This document shows positions 22,027 through 36,899 of a DNA stretch of 64,000 nt, in pieces. The position numbers and the translations under genes are program-made. The notes beneath the pieces are model-generated. The model had not been told where the DNA came from, did not search any database, and saw nothing but the letters and a program-made list of their open reading frames with translations. Origin of the DNA: Sclerurus mexicanus (taxonomy: Eukaryota; Chordata; Aves; Passeriformes; Furnariidae); assembly GCA_013396755.1 (NCBI GenBank), contig VWZF01001871.1, positions 372,001 to 436,000 of the forward strand. The letters are read 5' to 3'. Each line of letters begins with the position of its first letter. The stretch's first letter is position 1.

Positions 22027-22765
22027 CTGCAATAGAGACTTCTGAGGAAACTTCATAGTGTACATAAGTGGTGGGTCCACTTCGAAACTGCTGTGTAAGG
22101 TGCTGCAATGTATTGTTCTAGAACATGTCTTTCCTATGCTATAAAGTTTGGGTGTTGTAGGGATTACCTCTTCCTTCTCCCTAGTTTCCCAGCAGCCAAA
22201 CTTGTGAACATGATGTTTTTATGAAAAGCACAGATCCGAAAGAAAGCTTCCATTGCTATGGAGCAGTGTGTTTGAAACCTGGGAAATTCACGAAAGCAGT
22301 GTGTGTGGGGGAAATTTATTGCTGTGGCAGCTGAGGTGTATGCTCTGTTTGCGCTCCCCTGTAAATGGCAAGGAAGTATAAACTCTTCATTAGTGTGTTA
22401 TAACTCATCGTATATAATGGTAATACTTTTTCTTTAGAGTGGTATAGTTGCCATGGTTTTCTTTGCATTTTGCTGATGCAACTCCTTATTCCATGTGCAA
22501 ACAGTATTCTAATTTATTTTGGGTCAGGAGATGAACTCTTATATTTGTGAAACTTTGAGCTGTAAGTAAACTGCAGCTGCCTATTAAGTGCCTGTAATAT
22601 GAGGGAGTTGTGTTCTGAGATAAAGAAGACCTTGTAGAGAGATCTGCTAGCACATAGTCTAAATTCCATATGTAAGTAAACATTAATTCCCACCTCAGCT
22701 TGTCCATCTGATCTCAGTTTTGTTCACATGAGTTTATAAAATAAAATTTTCTTTGTATCATAGAT
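22027..22765 (+). other. MTFR2: MTFR2 3'UTR (end tentative)
   Basis: Non-coding sequence from the stop to just past the first AATAAA on the plus strand (22740-22745). The end point is inferred from that motif. Confidence 0.5.
22740..22745 (+). terminator. MTFR2: Candidate poly(A) signal of MTFR2
   Basis: Canonical AATAAA 714 bases after the stop codon and the first such motif downstream of it. Confidence 0.45.
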
Positions 22766-25700
22766 GTGTGTGGTAGTGGCATTTTGCGTTGCACTCTTTT
22801 GTATCTGAAGAACTGACCATATTAGATAGCTTCTTAAATTGCATATCTAAAACTAATTAAAGTACAGCTTTTTTTTTCCTGCCAGAATACTTAATGGAGC
22901 CACTAATTTACATATTTATTGTGATCCACTGCTCACAGTAGCTGTCACTTAATCTGTTGTCTAGTGATCCTGACATATAAAACCCAAATCCTGCCAGTTA
23001 GATTGTTGAATGTGTCCCTTGTATATCCTGTGTGTCTTCTAGTTTCCTGTGCCCTTGTGTGGAGTAGACTGACAGCTGTGTCCCTCCTACTGCTGAGTCT
23101 TATTTGCACAGTTGTAAGAAATTAGTGTGCAAATCCCATACTTCTGTTTTAATTTTAAAAGTTATCTTTTGACTAAAACTGGAGCTTAAGTTACTTGATA
23201 TATTATGCTTCTGAAATGATACCATCTAGATGTTTAGGGTTTTTTTTCCTGTATGTAATAATAATTGAATTTTATCATATTCTCCCATTCCTTGCTTGGT
23301 CTGTAGCAGCTTGGCCTTCCCTTTCTTTCAGAATATGCGTTTGCTGATTTGGCAACTGCTATGAAATCCGTACTGAATAGGCAGCTCAGCTCTGTACTTG
23401 GCAATCTTACCCTCTTCTATCAGAACTGCTCATTGTCTTGTCTGCTGCTCTGGTCTCTGCTGTACTAGGGCAGCGGCGATGGAAGCCCAGGTAGTGCCTG
23501 CAGAGGAGGATATGAGGGCAGGTGAGTCCTGAGGAGCATAAGGCCTATGGATTGACTCCCTTTTGCTCAGTATCTATAGTGTGGTGAAGGGGAGCAGGTT
23601 ATGTCCTGTTTTATATCAGCAATCCTAGGTTCAGGGGATTTCAGGGTTTGTGGCCATTCTGTTGTGACTGACAAACATGAGGATGGAATGCTTTCTGTGA
23701 GAGGCTGAATTATCTGCAAACCCCTCAATGCAGTAGTCTTTCTCCCCTCTGTTAGTTGCTTTATGTGATCAACAGTTTCTTTTCTTCAGGAAGAACTGTT
23801 GTTTTGGACTCCTTTTGTATGTTTTCTGTTCTCCCCAGAGTTTGTCTTTTAGTTAAAAGTTTGGCCAAGAGCAGCAGTCTGCAGTGGCAATTTTGAATTT
23901 GGAGGTGTCTTTTCATTTTGGAAAGGACTTCTGAGAAGCTTCTTACTACCTCTTAAACCAATGATCTAGTGTCAGAAGCATCTGCGAATTTTAGTGAGCT
24001 GTGTGACCCTTCTGGTTGTTGGGTGCTCTCTCTGATTTTTGTGTCAGGTGGATGTGAACTGTGCAGTAATGTAGTTATAATGTATTTTAGAAGTATGAAA
24101 AGCTTACTTTCCTACCATTCCTGATGATTTTTTGGGCAGGATGTCTTCCTTCAGCAGCTGCTAGGGTGGTCTCTGGAACAAAAGTTTGTTTTGTTTTTCC
24201 ACTAAAAAGACTAACAAATACATATAGTATGTCCAGTTTTCCAGTTGATAAAATTGAAACAAGAATAAATGTTTCAAATATTTTGAGTAAATAGGGCCAG
24301 AAATACAATGCAGTCCTTTAAAAACACTTCTACATATTTTCCTCTAGGAAGTCCTAAGAGATTTAAGTGAGCTTCCCATTACAAGGAGACTAATGAATAC
24401 AATTACCTGAACTGTCAGAATATCACTGCTGACATATTTGTATAATATACCAGATATCTCCAGATACTCACTACTTATGAGGGACAGTTAATATATAATC
24501 TGTCATCTCTTTGTATGTGTAGGTACGGAGTTTTTGGGTAAAGGAAGAGAGACAGTATGCAACAGTATTCACTGCCCTCAGTGTATTCGTCTGGCAGGAA
24601 TTGCATTGTTCTTTAGTCCTACCTAAACCAGATAAATTAGATATTGTCCCCCAGTACTCAGCACTGGTAAGACCACATCTCAAATCCTGTGTTAAGTTTT
24701 GGGCCCCTCACTTCAAGAAAGACATTGAGATGCTGGAGTGTGCACAACGAAGGACAGTTTAATTTCAAAGATTTGAACAGGAAGCATGTAGCTTAACTAG
24801 AAGGAATAGGACACCTGTTGTAACTCATGAATGTATAAAGGGAAAATTTTCATTAGTTTTCAAAATGCTTTGAAGTATGAAGCTGATGTTACAGTATAAA
24901 CAGTATATCAGAAAAGGAAAGGTATTGGATAGTTAGTGTAAACTTTTTGTAGGAGTGCTGTAAAGTGTATAAGAGAGAAAAAGAGTGTAAAAAGGAAAAA
25001 GACATGAATTAATGTTGTATAAATGATTCTGCTTTTGTTTGTTGTAGTTAGACAAATGTGAAAGGCACAGCCTGGAAGGGTCTTTGACAAGCTTTTTCCT
25101 CTTGCTGTTTGTGTTTCAGTGATTTATAACAATGCACATCATGCTTCATAGTTACGCCTTGAAACATTTTGTTTAGGAACCAAATCATGGACTGTGGTGA
25201 TAGTTTTAATAATATTTAAAATTGCGTTGTGGGTAAGGCTGAAGATGACAGCTCTCCTTCAACTTGAGAAATGTTTTTTACACATTTCACTATTATTTGG
25301 CCAGATGACTTACAAATTTTAATTATAATCAAAAGGCCCTTCTGTTGTTCATGATTGTCCTCAAAAATCCTCTCAGCAGGATCTCTCCTTCTGCAATGGG
25401 AATATTTTTTTTCTTTTTTTTATTCCCTTGCACATTGAAAGAAAAACAGCATGATGCTTTTGTTTCAGCTATGTGTCTAGTCCTCCTTACATTTTAATTT
25501 CTGCTTACATTTTCACTCAGCCTGGAAGGCTGACAGAGGCTTTAAAAAGAGATTATTTATGTATGACAGCAAGAGGGACCAAACTCTCATTGTTATTGGG
25601 ATGGATGTATACATACCTTCTGTTTAAGGCTAATTTAAGCATTTAATTACAATGGGACTGAAGCAAAAGCAGGAATCTAAATTCTCTCTTGAGGTAACAG

Positions 25701-28700
25701 AGACATAGCAGTGCAGTGTGCAGGGGTGGAGTTGGCACTGGTTGCTTTAAACTCCTAATCATCAAAAACTGTCTTAGCTTCAAACGCCTGTGAAAATTGT
25801 TTAAAATAATTGATGTAAGGAGTTGTTGCATTCTGCAGATGAACTGAGTGTATTTAACCACAAGAGAGCAGTGTTATACTGGATCTGTGCTGCAAGTCTT
25901 AAAAGCAATTCTGCTTTGTCAGTACTAAGTCTAACAACAAAATTTCAATCCCTTTATATTTTTATCTTTATGATGGTATTCACTAAATTGTAGAGGTACA
26001 TGGTTCTAACTTACTAGCATTATGGTGAACTGTATTTATGTGCATTTGGATTAGTAAAAGTCAACACTGGGCTAGTTTACTCCCTTCACAAAATAAACCT
26101 GCTACTTCATTTTCAAGGAGAATAGGCTGGAGATTTTATGTGGTGAGTTAGAGAAGAGCTTCATCTGGCATTCTTTTCCTGAAAAACATATCCTCTCTTA
26201 TCCCATGTAAAGTGGCCATTGGAGAAGATTTCTCTTTGTGTTGCGATACACATATAATGAGTACTGCCACAGAATTGCAGGCATTTGTATAAATAACTTA
26301 GAGATTATGCAAGTGAAAATGTGCTGCTTTTTACTGATTAAAAGTCAGTGACTATAGGGCATAAAAATTGGCAATTTTTCTTTCAGTTGAAAGACTATAC
26401 TCTTCTTCTGTAAACTTATGCATTCCTTGCTCATCTTATGTACACAATGGCTTAATGAGTTTGGGTGCATTCGTGAAGCTGGACAAGTGTGTATTTGCAG
26501 AGTTGGGCAAAGTTCAACCTTCAGAAATGCTTATGCATTGCTGTCAACTGCAGTAGAGCTTCTAGGTAGGAACTAAAGGGAGTGTTCTACATATTTTTAA
26601 ATAAGGAATATCTTACCCATCCTATCACCTTGAACTGTGGAGAACTTGTGCATTTAAGAGGTCTCTTTTTGCCATCTGTGCTTTCTCTTTGTTACTCTGC
26701 ATTTTACTTAACAGGGAAAGTTAAACAGATTAATTGTTCCCACTTTTCTCTTTTACTTTACAATTCTCATGCTGTAATACAGCAGCTGTGTTTGCTGGGT
26801 GACAGTTGCCACTGAGCAACAGCTGCTGGTATAAAGGAGTAGGAAGAAATTCAAAGTGAGCTTAGTTTTAGTTTCTTCACGTATTTTTGTTGCCTTAGGG
26901 TTGTTTGATGCATTGACACCTTACAGTTTACAGCCTGTGTTTGTCTTACTTTTTCTATAGCGAGGTCTGTAGGAATCTGTTAATAGTTCTGAAATATCCT
27001 AGTTTGTGTGTTTTACTGAAGTAAGGGGTTTCTGTCCTTTAGAATACTGTGTTTTTATATGCATACTCTATTGTTTCTTGCTTAATTTTATGTCACTGGT
27101 ATTTTACTCATCTTTTTTCATTATGCTTTTTCTAGTAGGTGTTTTTGCTTGACTTACATACCATGTTTGACTGTCATCTACTGGGCCAGGTTTGATAAGT
27201 CAGGCTGTTTTGTTATGCTTTTTCCTTGCTTGTGAGGAAGTGTTTCTGAACAGAGGTCAAGCTCAATATTCTTGGTTGTAATTTATTACTGGTATGTACA
27301 GTAGGAAAGGAATCTGGAACTCAGTATTTTGTGATAGTAAAAATAGCTAGTTTGAAGTTGTACTTTGTCTTGACTCAGGTGAAATGTGGGCTTTATCAAC
27401 ACCTCCTGTTCCTATGTGCTCATTTGACCACTCGGATCTGTTTGTGTTTGCTTCTTCTGTCTATTCCTCTCATATGCACTGTCTGCATGTATAGGAATTA
27501 TATTAAGGTTTTATTTGTTATGTTTCTGAGGAGTCTTTTTTTTCCCCCAAAATCCACAGCCCATTTATTATTTCTCAGTAGTGGCATAGCCTTTTCTTTC
27601 AGATTTGAAGAGTATACTTTATATTTAGTACGTTAGAACGAGACTGCTAATGGGACTTATGTCTGCCAAATAATCTGCTCTATAACCTAGTTTGTCACTG
27701 ATCTAGTTTATGATGTTAAATTAGATTTTTGAGGTTACAAATAAAAGAATGCATTTAAGATATATTGACATAAGCTAAGCAAAATAAACACAATTCGGGA
27801 GATCCTGCTTCATGCTTTGTGAGCTCTTGGTGCTGTTGCTAGGAGAAGAGATGTTAATAGTCCTCTAAGCTAGTAGTTGCCTGGGGAACCCACAGAAACT
27901 TGTGCTATTTCTACACATCTGTACAAACTCACAATATTTTTCTTCCGTATACTCCCTTTTTCATCCTCTCTAATGTAAGAAGAGCTATAGAGAAAGGTTC
28001 TTGCATCTTGACCATGGGACTAAGTCCTATGTGATTTTTCAGCATACAGATCTCACAGTCAAGACCTAGTGACTTTGAAGAAAATGTGACGTGTGTGTCC
28101 AGAACTTCACTGACCACGATAATTGTGAACACCTGACATGATACAAGCTGAGGATCATGAACATCACACCTGTTAATTGTCACTGGTGCTTTCATTTGGA
28201 AGTTGTTGCTGTTCCATTGCTTAAACAAGAATCAAAATCTCACTTAGGGATTGCATAGATTTTATGAAAGGTGAAATGCATTTACTTCTAAAAAAGCAGG
28301 GTCAGTAACTACCACTGATGTAATTCTGTGATGGAGGAGTAAGTTAAACTCTGCTTACTAGAAAAAAAGCTTTAAACTGTGGATGGTTAAGTAATTGAAT
28401 CTGCAAATTCTAAAGAAACTGGCTGAAGGACATATCTTGCCGTTTATATTTACTTTGAATAAACCTTGAAGTAATACAGAAATTCAGAAAATTGTCACTT
28501 AAGTTTTCTTTTTAAGGAAAGTGAGGTAAACCATGTGACCATAGGTTGATTAGCATGTATCAGTTCTATGCAAAAAAATCCGTATGATGGGATCCTAGTG
28601 CAGAGTTGGAAATACTTATATAACAGGAGTGATCTCATGTGATTTCATTGTAAAACAGATCTTTTAAATCGCCTTTGATAAAAATAGCTATAATAAAATA

Positions 28701-31700
28701 ATGTAAATTAAAATATAGCATTCATATTACCCACAAATTAGATGCTAAATGGATGTAGAAATGGCAGATAATAGTAATCACTGAAAGGAAGTATTTCAGC
28801 TAGGATTATAGAGAATGGTGTTGGGTTAATGCAGTTTCATATTTTTAATAATTAAATAAGTGATAAAATTTTTGAATAATTAAAATCAGAAGTTACATTG
28901 AGAGAAATAATGAAGATATGAATGATGGCAAAAAGCCATAATGATAATGCCAGATAATAGCAGGTTAGGTCTTCAGAAAGAAAATGCATGCTAGTACAAA
29001 GAGTTGGGAAACCATAGAGGAGTTTAATTCAAACTTACATGTTTTGCCACTGTATTATTTCAGAAACAGAGAATCTGTTTGCAGTGACCTGGTTTGTCTG
29101 TGATTGCATGAAGACAAAAACAGGTGCTAAAAGCCTCTTTCTATGACAGAGAGAAACATAATACTAACTAGCTGTAGAAAGTGAAAACTTGAATAATTTA
29201 AATAAGAGTGCATTTTGGTAATGAGTATGACATCCACAGTGGGAGGTGGTGACTCTTCTTTATTCTCTGTAGTAGAACCCAAAGGTAGTTCTGCAGTGAA
29301 ACATGTGAAACATGTTCAGCATACAGTGAAAATGGAGTGAAACAATTGTCACCTTTTGACAATGGTGCCTTCCTTCTCTCCCCCGTATATTAATTTTCCT
29401 AGTGTATTTATCATAGGTTGTCTTACAAAGAGAACAGCTCTTACTAGCATTTGTTTTACATCTCAAAAGTACTTTTCGTTTCACAGAGGGAGGAGCTTGG
29501 TCTACTTGTGAACGTGCAAACTCCTTGCTGATATTCAGATATTTAAGAAGACTTCATACTGTCATGGATCTCAGTAAAATTTAAGTTTGAGGATGTGCTG
29601 TGCCAGCTGAAAAATGACATCTGCATTATTATATAAGGTGTCCCTGAGAGCCATATAACACCCACAGGCCAAACTTCAAGCTGTCAAGTAACTCAAGAGT
29701 GATGATGTAAGCTCTCCCTTTAAATTAATGACACTGAAGTATCAGAAAGAACTGCAGTTGGATTGGTAAAGGAATAAACAAAAAAAAATCACAAACCCAG
29801 CAAGGTGTACAGGTTTTTTAAGGTACTTAGAGGTGATCAAATTGCTTTTTCCACAAAACTGTAGAAGTTTTCCTCCTTTATCATTAAAGTAAAGGGCGTC
29901 CTTTCACATCTAGCTTACCAGAGGATCTGTAGTGGTTTTCTTCTTGAACTTGTAACATAAATCTGTTTTTAAATTATTTCTATTGAGAAGACTTGTGGTG
30001 GGAGCAGTGCTGGTGTCCCTTGTGGGGTCCTGATCCATACCTAGAGTGCTCTGAAAAGTAACCACAGTGCAAATAAATTCCACCTTTATGTAGCATTTCA
30101 CATACAATGTCATAGTCAAAGTGCCAGATCATTTTGTTAGAGGCTTATATTTCAAAACCTTTTAACATAGGCCTACGTGGTGAACCGTTCAGAAGAATCT
30201 GGAGGCTGTTGGTAACAAAAGATTATATTGTGGTATGTTCAGGTCTTGGGCAGATGGAGGATTTGGCAAAAGGCAGCTGAAGTCCTTTTTTCAGTGAAGT
30301 GAAGACACCTTTTTATCCTAAGCAAACATTAATAGTAATATTGTTAGCTACTGTTCTGTAAAACTGAAATGCTCTTAAAAAATTGTAAAATATGCTTAAT
30401 AAAAAGTAGGACAGGAATTGAAGTAGATCTGAGCCTCATGAAACTGTTTCTTTTGAAATCAAAAAGCCAGGCTTTATTACAATAAAATCTCTGTATTTTT
30501 ATCTAGGGAAAACACAGAAATTATCAAGACAGATAGAAAATAGAAAAGGGTTGTGCCCTTGCATGCAAGTCCTTGCCTCCACTTAACTCAATACTTTTCT
30601 GAGTTGCAGCAAAGTTTCTTGGGCCCCTCTCACATCTGGCTGACAGTGAAGGCTCACAAGAATTTTATTTACTTGCTGCATTCTCCAAGTGAGCTGTGAG
30701 CTTCTGGCTATGGCTCTCTTGCATGACATACTCTGCAGTTTCTGAACTTTTCTAGCCCAATCCAGAGCACCTCAGGGAAGGAAGAGTTCCTTTTTTCTTT
30801 TGGGAGGGAGGGGAAAATCACTCTTCTTTAAAAGAATGTAGCATACAATTGGAAACAAATACCATAATTTCCCAAATCAAATTATTTTTTGTGTTGCTTC
30901 TGATTAGTTGGTATTTTCAAGAAGCTGAGCATAACTAGGTATGCAGGAGAGGGAGGTGGGGGAAAGAGATCCAAGAAGATAAAATATGATGCTTGATAAC
31001 CATTTTTAGTCATATCCAGACAGGGCTTCTGATAGACCAAACACAGAGTATTTGTGAGGATCAAGTGCAGAAGGAAGTTGACTATACAGCTTCTCATCCA
31101 GGTTTCTTCACTTTAATTCACTAATACTTTCAGGTAATACAATTTCTGTGTGTATTATCTTTGTAGCTATAATGAAGAAAAATGAAGTGTACGTTAAAAC
31201 TCTTGTACACACCTTTATGCACCTAAAGTATACAATGTGCCAATCTCACTTAGCTGTTTTGAGTGGCTGGCATACCCATCCCGAATCTTACTTACGTTTC
31301 TTGATTTAAGATCTGTCTTTACACAGACAGTCTTCTGGTAGTGGCATCGTTGAGGAAGATTTCCTTTTGTGTGGAAGCTGTGGCAGTTGGCATATATACG
31401 TCTGTGTGCATCCTAATTCAGCCTTCGTGCTGATAAAAGGTGCTTCAGAGCACATAGTTCAAATGGCCACTCCTTAATGTTTTGTGCAGAAATGGTAGAA
31501 TTGGTGGTGGTGACTTTTCTGATACACTGAGGGAAATAAATATGTTGTGCATAGGTAGCACAGAGGGCAGTGTCTAAGTCCCAAAGTACTTGTCATATAC
31601 ATGGAGCCTTATTCCAGCAAAACAGTACATTTTAAACATTGTAATTCCACTCATGTTTTGGTGTCTCAGTTGATGATACCAATATATATATTTTTTTCTT

Positions 31701-34700
31701 CTCCCTCTAAAGATTGACTTGAAATATATTTGTCCAGTGCAAAATATGATAGAAACAACAAAGATAGGTCTTTGGGACAATACTTTCTTGTTGAATCTGT
31801 CCTTGCATCTACCATATGTTTCGGTAGTTCCTATTTTCTTTGGATTGTGATTGCCTCACATGATAACCCCTGAGTTTGTCTGCAGGTCTGGGTAGGTCTG
31901 GCTGGAGAAATGATGCTGGGCATGTGTAGGTGTAGCACTAGATTTTTTCTTTTTGGTAACTATATTTATTTCATAGATATGGATGAGCTAAGCTTATAGG
32001 AATCCTCTGCACATACGAATGGAAAACCTGGATTTGAACTGTAACAGCTGCTGAGCTGCATGAGTACGTCGGGAAAGCATGATTTTAAACTGAAGGTGGG
32101 TTTAAGTATTATAGTGTATTTTCTTCAGGTTTACAGTGTTAGTAGTATTTATTTTTAACCATGAATTTTCTTTTTGTTCATGTAAGTGTTCAATCTTTTA
32201 AGCTTTTCTATGTGGTTAAAGGTGACTGTATTCTTGTGGCAGCAACTTCCATATGTGCTGCTTTACTTTGTTTTGCCTACGTTTTGATTTGGGGAAAGCA
32301 GCTCTCAGTCTGACCAAATGTTCTGTTTTTTATAGATGGTACTAAAGAAGCTACAGTCTTTTTTCCTCTGTCTCGCCTCTCTGGAGGTTTTTCGTGATTC
32401 AAATTGCTTTTTGTTACCCTTTGCACTTCCCACTCTTGTACTTGCACTTTCTAGAGAGGGATGATTGGTATGCAAATGATGGCATTGAATTTATCTCTGG
32501 GTGGTAGGAGTAGTGGAAATAATAGGACAACTCCTCTGTATGAATTCTAATACTCTATTTTAGTTACAACTTCTTAAGACACCCAGAGCCCCTTCCTAAT
32601 CTAATACAATATATTTAGACCTCTCTTTCAAATCTTCTCTCTGAAGTGTCTTACTCTAAAATCTCACATAAAATTTATCTGCTGTTGTGATACTTCCTTG
32701 TGTGTGTAGGTCTACACGGCCCTGTCTGGACACCCAAGGTAGCTTTTAGGAAGTGGAGCTGCTAGTAGCAAAATCCAATTGTCACAGATTAAGGTGTTGC
32801 ATGGTGTTCAGTGTAACTCTGCCTGAGACCCAAAGTAGCCCAGGATGTACGTAGTAAGGTGATGCATTGGTTTTACTGGCAGAGCCAATTTAAGCCCTTT
32901 CCTATCCTGTGGTTCATTTTCTGCCTGACCCTAAATAGCTGTTTGAAACTGTACTGTATACAACACCACTGAAAGATCAAGATGTGTAAAAGTGGGGACA
33001 TCATAAACCTGCTTTGTTACTAAAAACAGTGTATTTTGTAACTGCACTCGTTTTATCTTGGAGAGGATTGGACTGTGGTGGCCACTGGAGAGACCCTGCC
33101 TTCCTTACCTTTAGGTAAAAGGAAAGTCTGTCAGCTACATAATTGTTTGTCACATGCATATTGCATTGTTTCTTTTCTTAATAAATAGTTACGTTTCCAA
33201 GATTCCCCACCTGAGCTTTAAAGCACAGTTAAGTATTTGGCCAGGACAAAAATATTGCCATATAATTAATTTTTATTTTGCTGTTCATTGATACTTTTCA
33301 ACTTGCTAGTCTACATTATTTGTTTTGAACCATTAAATATCAGCATCCAGACAGTGCCTGTGCAGAGTGAGAACACGTATTGACTTAGCTGTACTTGAAA
33401 ATAACAGTGTCAAATCTGTTATGGAAAACTGAGTGGTTTTCCAATGCTGTGTAAAACTATTCCTGGAGAAACCATCATACGTCCATCCCTATACAGGACA
33501 GATCTCTAAGGGGCTTCATTCTAAAATCCATTCTGCAATTCAGCTTGCATCTAGGTGACACATGAAAACACTATGATTCTGAAGGGTAGATGATTTTTTT
33601 TTTTAGGAAAGTAAATTTAAAATGTTGGCTAAATAGCACTGAAAGCCAGTACATTTCCAGCTCCTCTATTTGGTTCAATTGTAGTATTTGCATGGCACAA
33701 ACTACGTGAGTGTTGTTACTAAAAACTTTGAGGTACAAATAAATTCTGGCTCTAGAGATGTGTCAGAGTCCCTGTAGTGACAAATATCCATCAGTGATGA
33801 CTAATTCTCACTGAAAAATAGTTATCAGTGTAGAATGCCAATGCTTCTCATATTTTCAATTAAACTTCACAAGCCTTTGTCAAGTTGAATATATAGATAA
33901 CATGGTCTGAAACTGAGAAATGAGAAAATGGAGATTGACCAACGATAGCAAGGCGAACTCGTTACTGGAGCTGAAACATAGTAAAAGACAACTCTCTCTT
34001 CTTTAAATACTTGAACAAGGAAACATTTTCCCTGGGGTTTGAAAATCTTTTTACTACACGCTTAGGAAAACTATATGGAAATACTTTTCTTGCTGGTAAC
34101 TCCATTTAAATTCATACAGCAAGGCTAAGGGTAAATTTAGAGAAAAGTTCTTCTCAGAAACAGTGCACTAGGAAAGTGAGTATCCTGTTGGTAGGAAGAA
34201 GAGGCAGTGGGAGGATGGGTGCAGCAGGAATTTTGCTGCCTTGTCAAACCAGAATGCCTTCTGCAAACCTAAGGAGATGCTTCAATTAACTGGCTTTACC
34301 AAACAACTTGAGACATTCTTTTTTTTTTTTTTATTAGTTGTCATTCTTTGACATGATGAATACTTACAGCAGTATGTTAAAAAAGATACAGTTAAGTCTC
34401 TTGGCATCACTGCATAGCAGTCACAGCATTTTCACACAATCTAGTGCTTCCTTTCAGAATGATGCATATGGCATATATACGCACATATGGGGGCTGATTC
34501 TTGGTCCCAGTGAAGTTGGGGGGACCAGTGTTTGGCCCATAAAGTTGTATAAGATATGTGAATATGTATATATAAAATGCTTTACAATAAACATGACATA
34601 TACAATCTTGAATTCAAAGATAAGCAGAATATATTTTACATCCAAGTCAAACTTACGCTCTGCACTTAAGAGTTTATGTACCTAAAATATTGGATGGATT

Positions 34701-36899
34701 ATAGAAACAAATAATAGAGTAACAGTTTGCACCAATCAAAGTCATTTGAATACATACTCATGGCATGAAGCTTGCCTTGTGTTTTTGTTTAGTTTGTGTT
34801 TTGGGGTGGCTTTTTTTTTTCATTTGCAGGATCTTCAAATTTAATTATTGATTTTTGTGGGCCATGAGTGGGGGATGGTGGCATCAGGAGGGGAATGGGC
34901 ATACTTTATGGACAACTCAGCTGAGTGACTTAAAGTACAAGGCTATAAATTATGGCTGGGACCCTGGCTGGTACCTGAAAATAAAATTGTAACTACTTGA
35001 GTGTTTCTCCTTTCTGAGGAGAACCCATTTGAAAGGGCTGGTGTGCACTGTGTGTTGAATTTGAAAGAAACTTTTAACAGAAATTTTAACCACACATTGG
35101 AAGAGCTGGTGAGAAGCAGTGTAACAGGCTTATCTCATTTACTGTGGTAGAGCCTTCTCACTAATCATTGGGGGGACTTTAATTTTCTGCATGGAAACCA
35201 CAAGTTTATACAAAAATAATTGACCTGTGTTGTAGATTAGGTCAGATACAACTGCAGATGATGTGTTTTGTTTTCTTCTTTTTCCTCCATAGACTCTGCT
35301 TTATCTCAGCTACTCCTCTCTCTATTCCTTGTATTTCAAAGGTACATGTTTTCAATAGTCCTTTTATTCTCCATTTGGCTGGTAGCTGGACTGTTGACAC
35401 TTAAAAACCCAAAGGTAGGTAAAATCTTAATAACAATGCATATGTATGCATTATTTTAACCAGCCTAAAATTCTCAATTATCATCACTTATTATTGTTGT
35501 TAATTATACAGAATTGCCTCTTTGATGGTATGAAATCGTTATTTAAAGAAGTTAGATTTTAATCAAATAAATTGCAATTGTGGGGCGTAAAAACATTTTA
35601 TCCTCCTGCTTTTAGCAGTTTTCTTCTTCCTTCTGTATACAAAAACCTTAACTCAGTTTTAAAACTTCAAAATCTTTTAGCTGCACTGGCCAAGTAAGAA
35701 GGAAAAACAATGTTCAAGGACTTCTGTAAAGTGGCTAATAGGGCTGACAGCACAGAAATCTGTATTATCTGCATAGTTTTTCTATTCTGTGCATCAGCAT
35801 TCTGTTGGCATCCTGGGGAGAAATGCCCTTTGAACTACAGAATACCAAGTATGTATCGCAACTGCATATACTGAGCACTGGTGTTGATGGGTTGTTATCA
35901 GTCATGGTTTGGCTCCTAAGGGAAATAAAATGGCGGCACTTTGCATTACCAGACCCCAGTGAATCTGGCTGCCAGGAATCTGCTGCCAGAGCCTAACTTT
36001 TCAGCACATCTCTGTCTGGAACACCTGAGGCAAACTGGCCCAGACCCTAACTCGTGTATTGGGTTTGGCTCACAAGTACAGAAGCATTGCTGGAGCCACC
36101 CTGAACCTATTTGAAGCACTGTTTCATTAGCCAAGGTGATTGGAATCTAGCAAGTATGTTCAGTGCACCAAAATCCCCACAACCTGGTAATTTTCAGTGC
36201 AGCTTTTTAAAGCTGAAGTTTTAACTTAGTAAGAGGAAACTTGTAATGGACCTGTAGGCTCCACTTGTAGAAAAGGGCTTGAGTTTAATGTAGCTGTAAC
36301 AAAATTTTGTTTGTACCTAAGCTTTCCTGCTGGACCTATTTTCTGAAAGCTCTTCAGAAACAGCTCAACAATGTCTCTGTCAAGAGCTTTTTATGCTGCT
36401 AGACAAGGGGTTTGTTTAAATTTCAGAACATTTAAAAAAAAATTCCTTGAACTAGAAGGGCTTCCATTTCTCAGTAAAAAGACAAAACAAGGGAAATTAC
36501 ATCCTTTTGTATGTACTTAAGTGCTTCTAAGGAGCACATTACAGTGCTTGCAAAATGTCCTAATAATTGTCTTAAATCTGTCAGAAGATACAAAGTGGTG
36601 ATGCTTCTGCCCCCACCATCAGGTGGTTAAAAAGAAATTATGTCTTGTAGTTAGAAACAATTTAATTGTATTACAACTCTCTCTTTGCTTGCTGTGGTCC
36701 TTCTAATATGTGAGTCTCATTTAGATGTAGGAGGAAGAAGGAGGTTTTCTACTGGTTATACCTTATGTAACAGTAGAGGGGGAAGAAAAACATAATTCCT
36801 GTGGTGTTTTGTGTTCTCACAGTGTTTTCCACCTTCCTATTTCACTGAGTTTAGCTTCTTTCTCTGAAGATACACACAAAGAATTAGTAAAGCACCCTT
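22766..36899. other. Gene-poor interval between convergent MTFR2 and PDE7B
   Basis: About 14 kb with no supported coding exon on either strand; the short open frames here lack splice context and family resemblance. It holds one old CR1 fragment (24650-24757). A T-run on the plus strand around 34320-34335, followed by ATTAG, reads on the minus strand as AATAAA plus an A-run. That could be a distal PDE7B poly(A) site or a simple repeat. Part of this interval may therefore be PDE7B 3'UTR. Confidence 0.55.
24650..24757 (+). repeat. Old CR1 LINE fragment
   Basis: The segment with CAGTACTCAGCACTGGTAAG and GGGCCCCTCACTTCAAGAAA parallels CR1 reverse-transcriptase C-terminal sequence at 51235-51300 and 57672-57770 in this window. 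It is short, diverged and lacks the 3' tail. Confidence 0.75.

Noticed and set aside
35946..36134. Cys-rich minus-strand frame that could suggest a retroviral or zinc-binding remnant
   Set aside because: There is no metal-binding spacing, flanking repeat or splice context; 62 codons of open frame is expected by chance.
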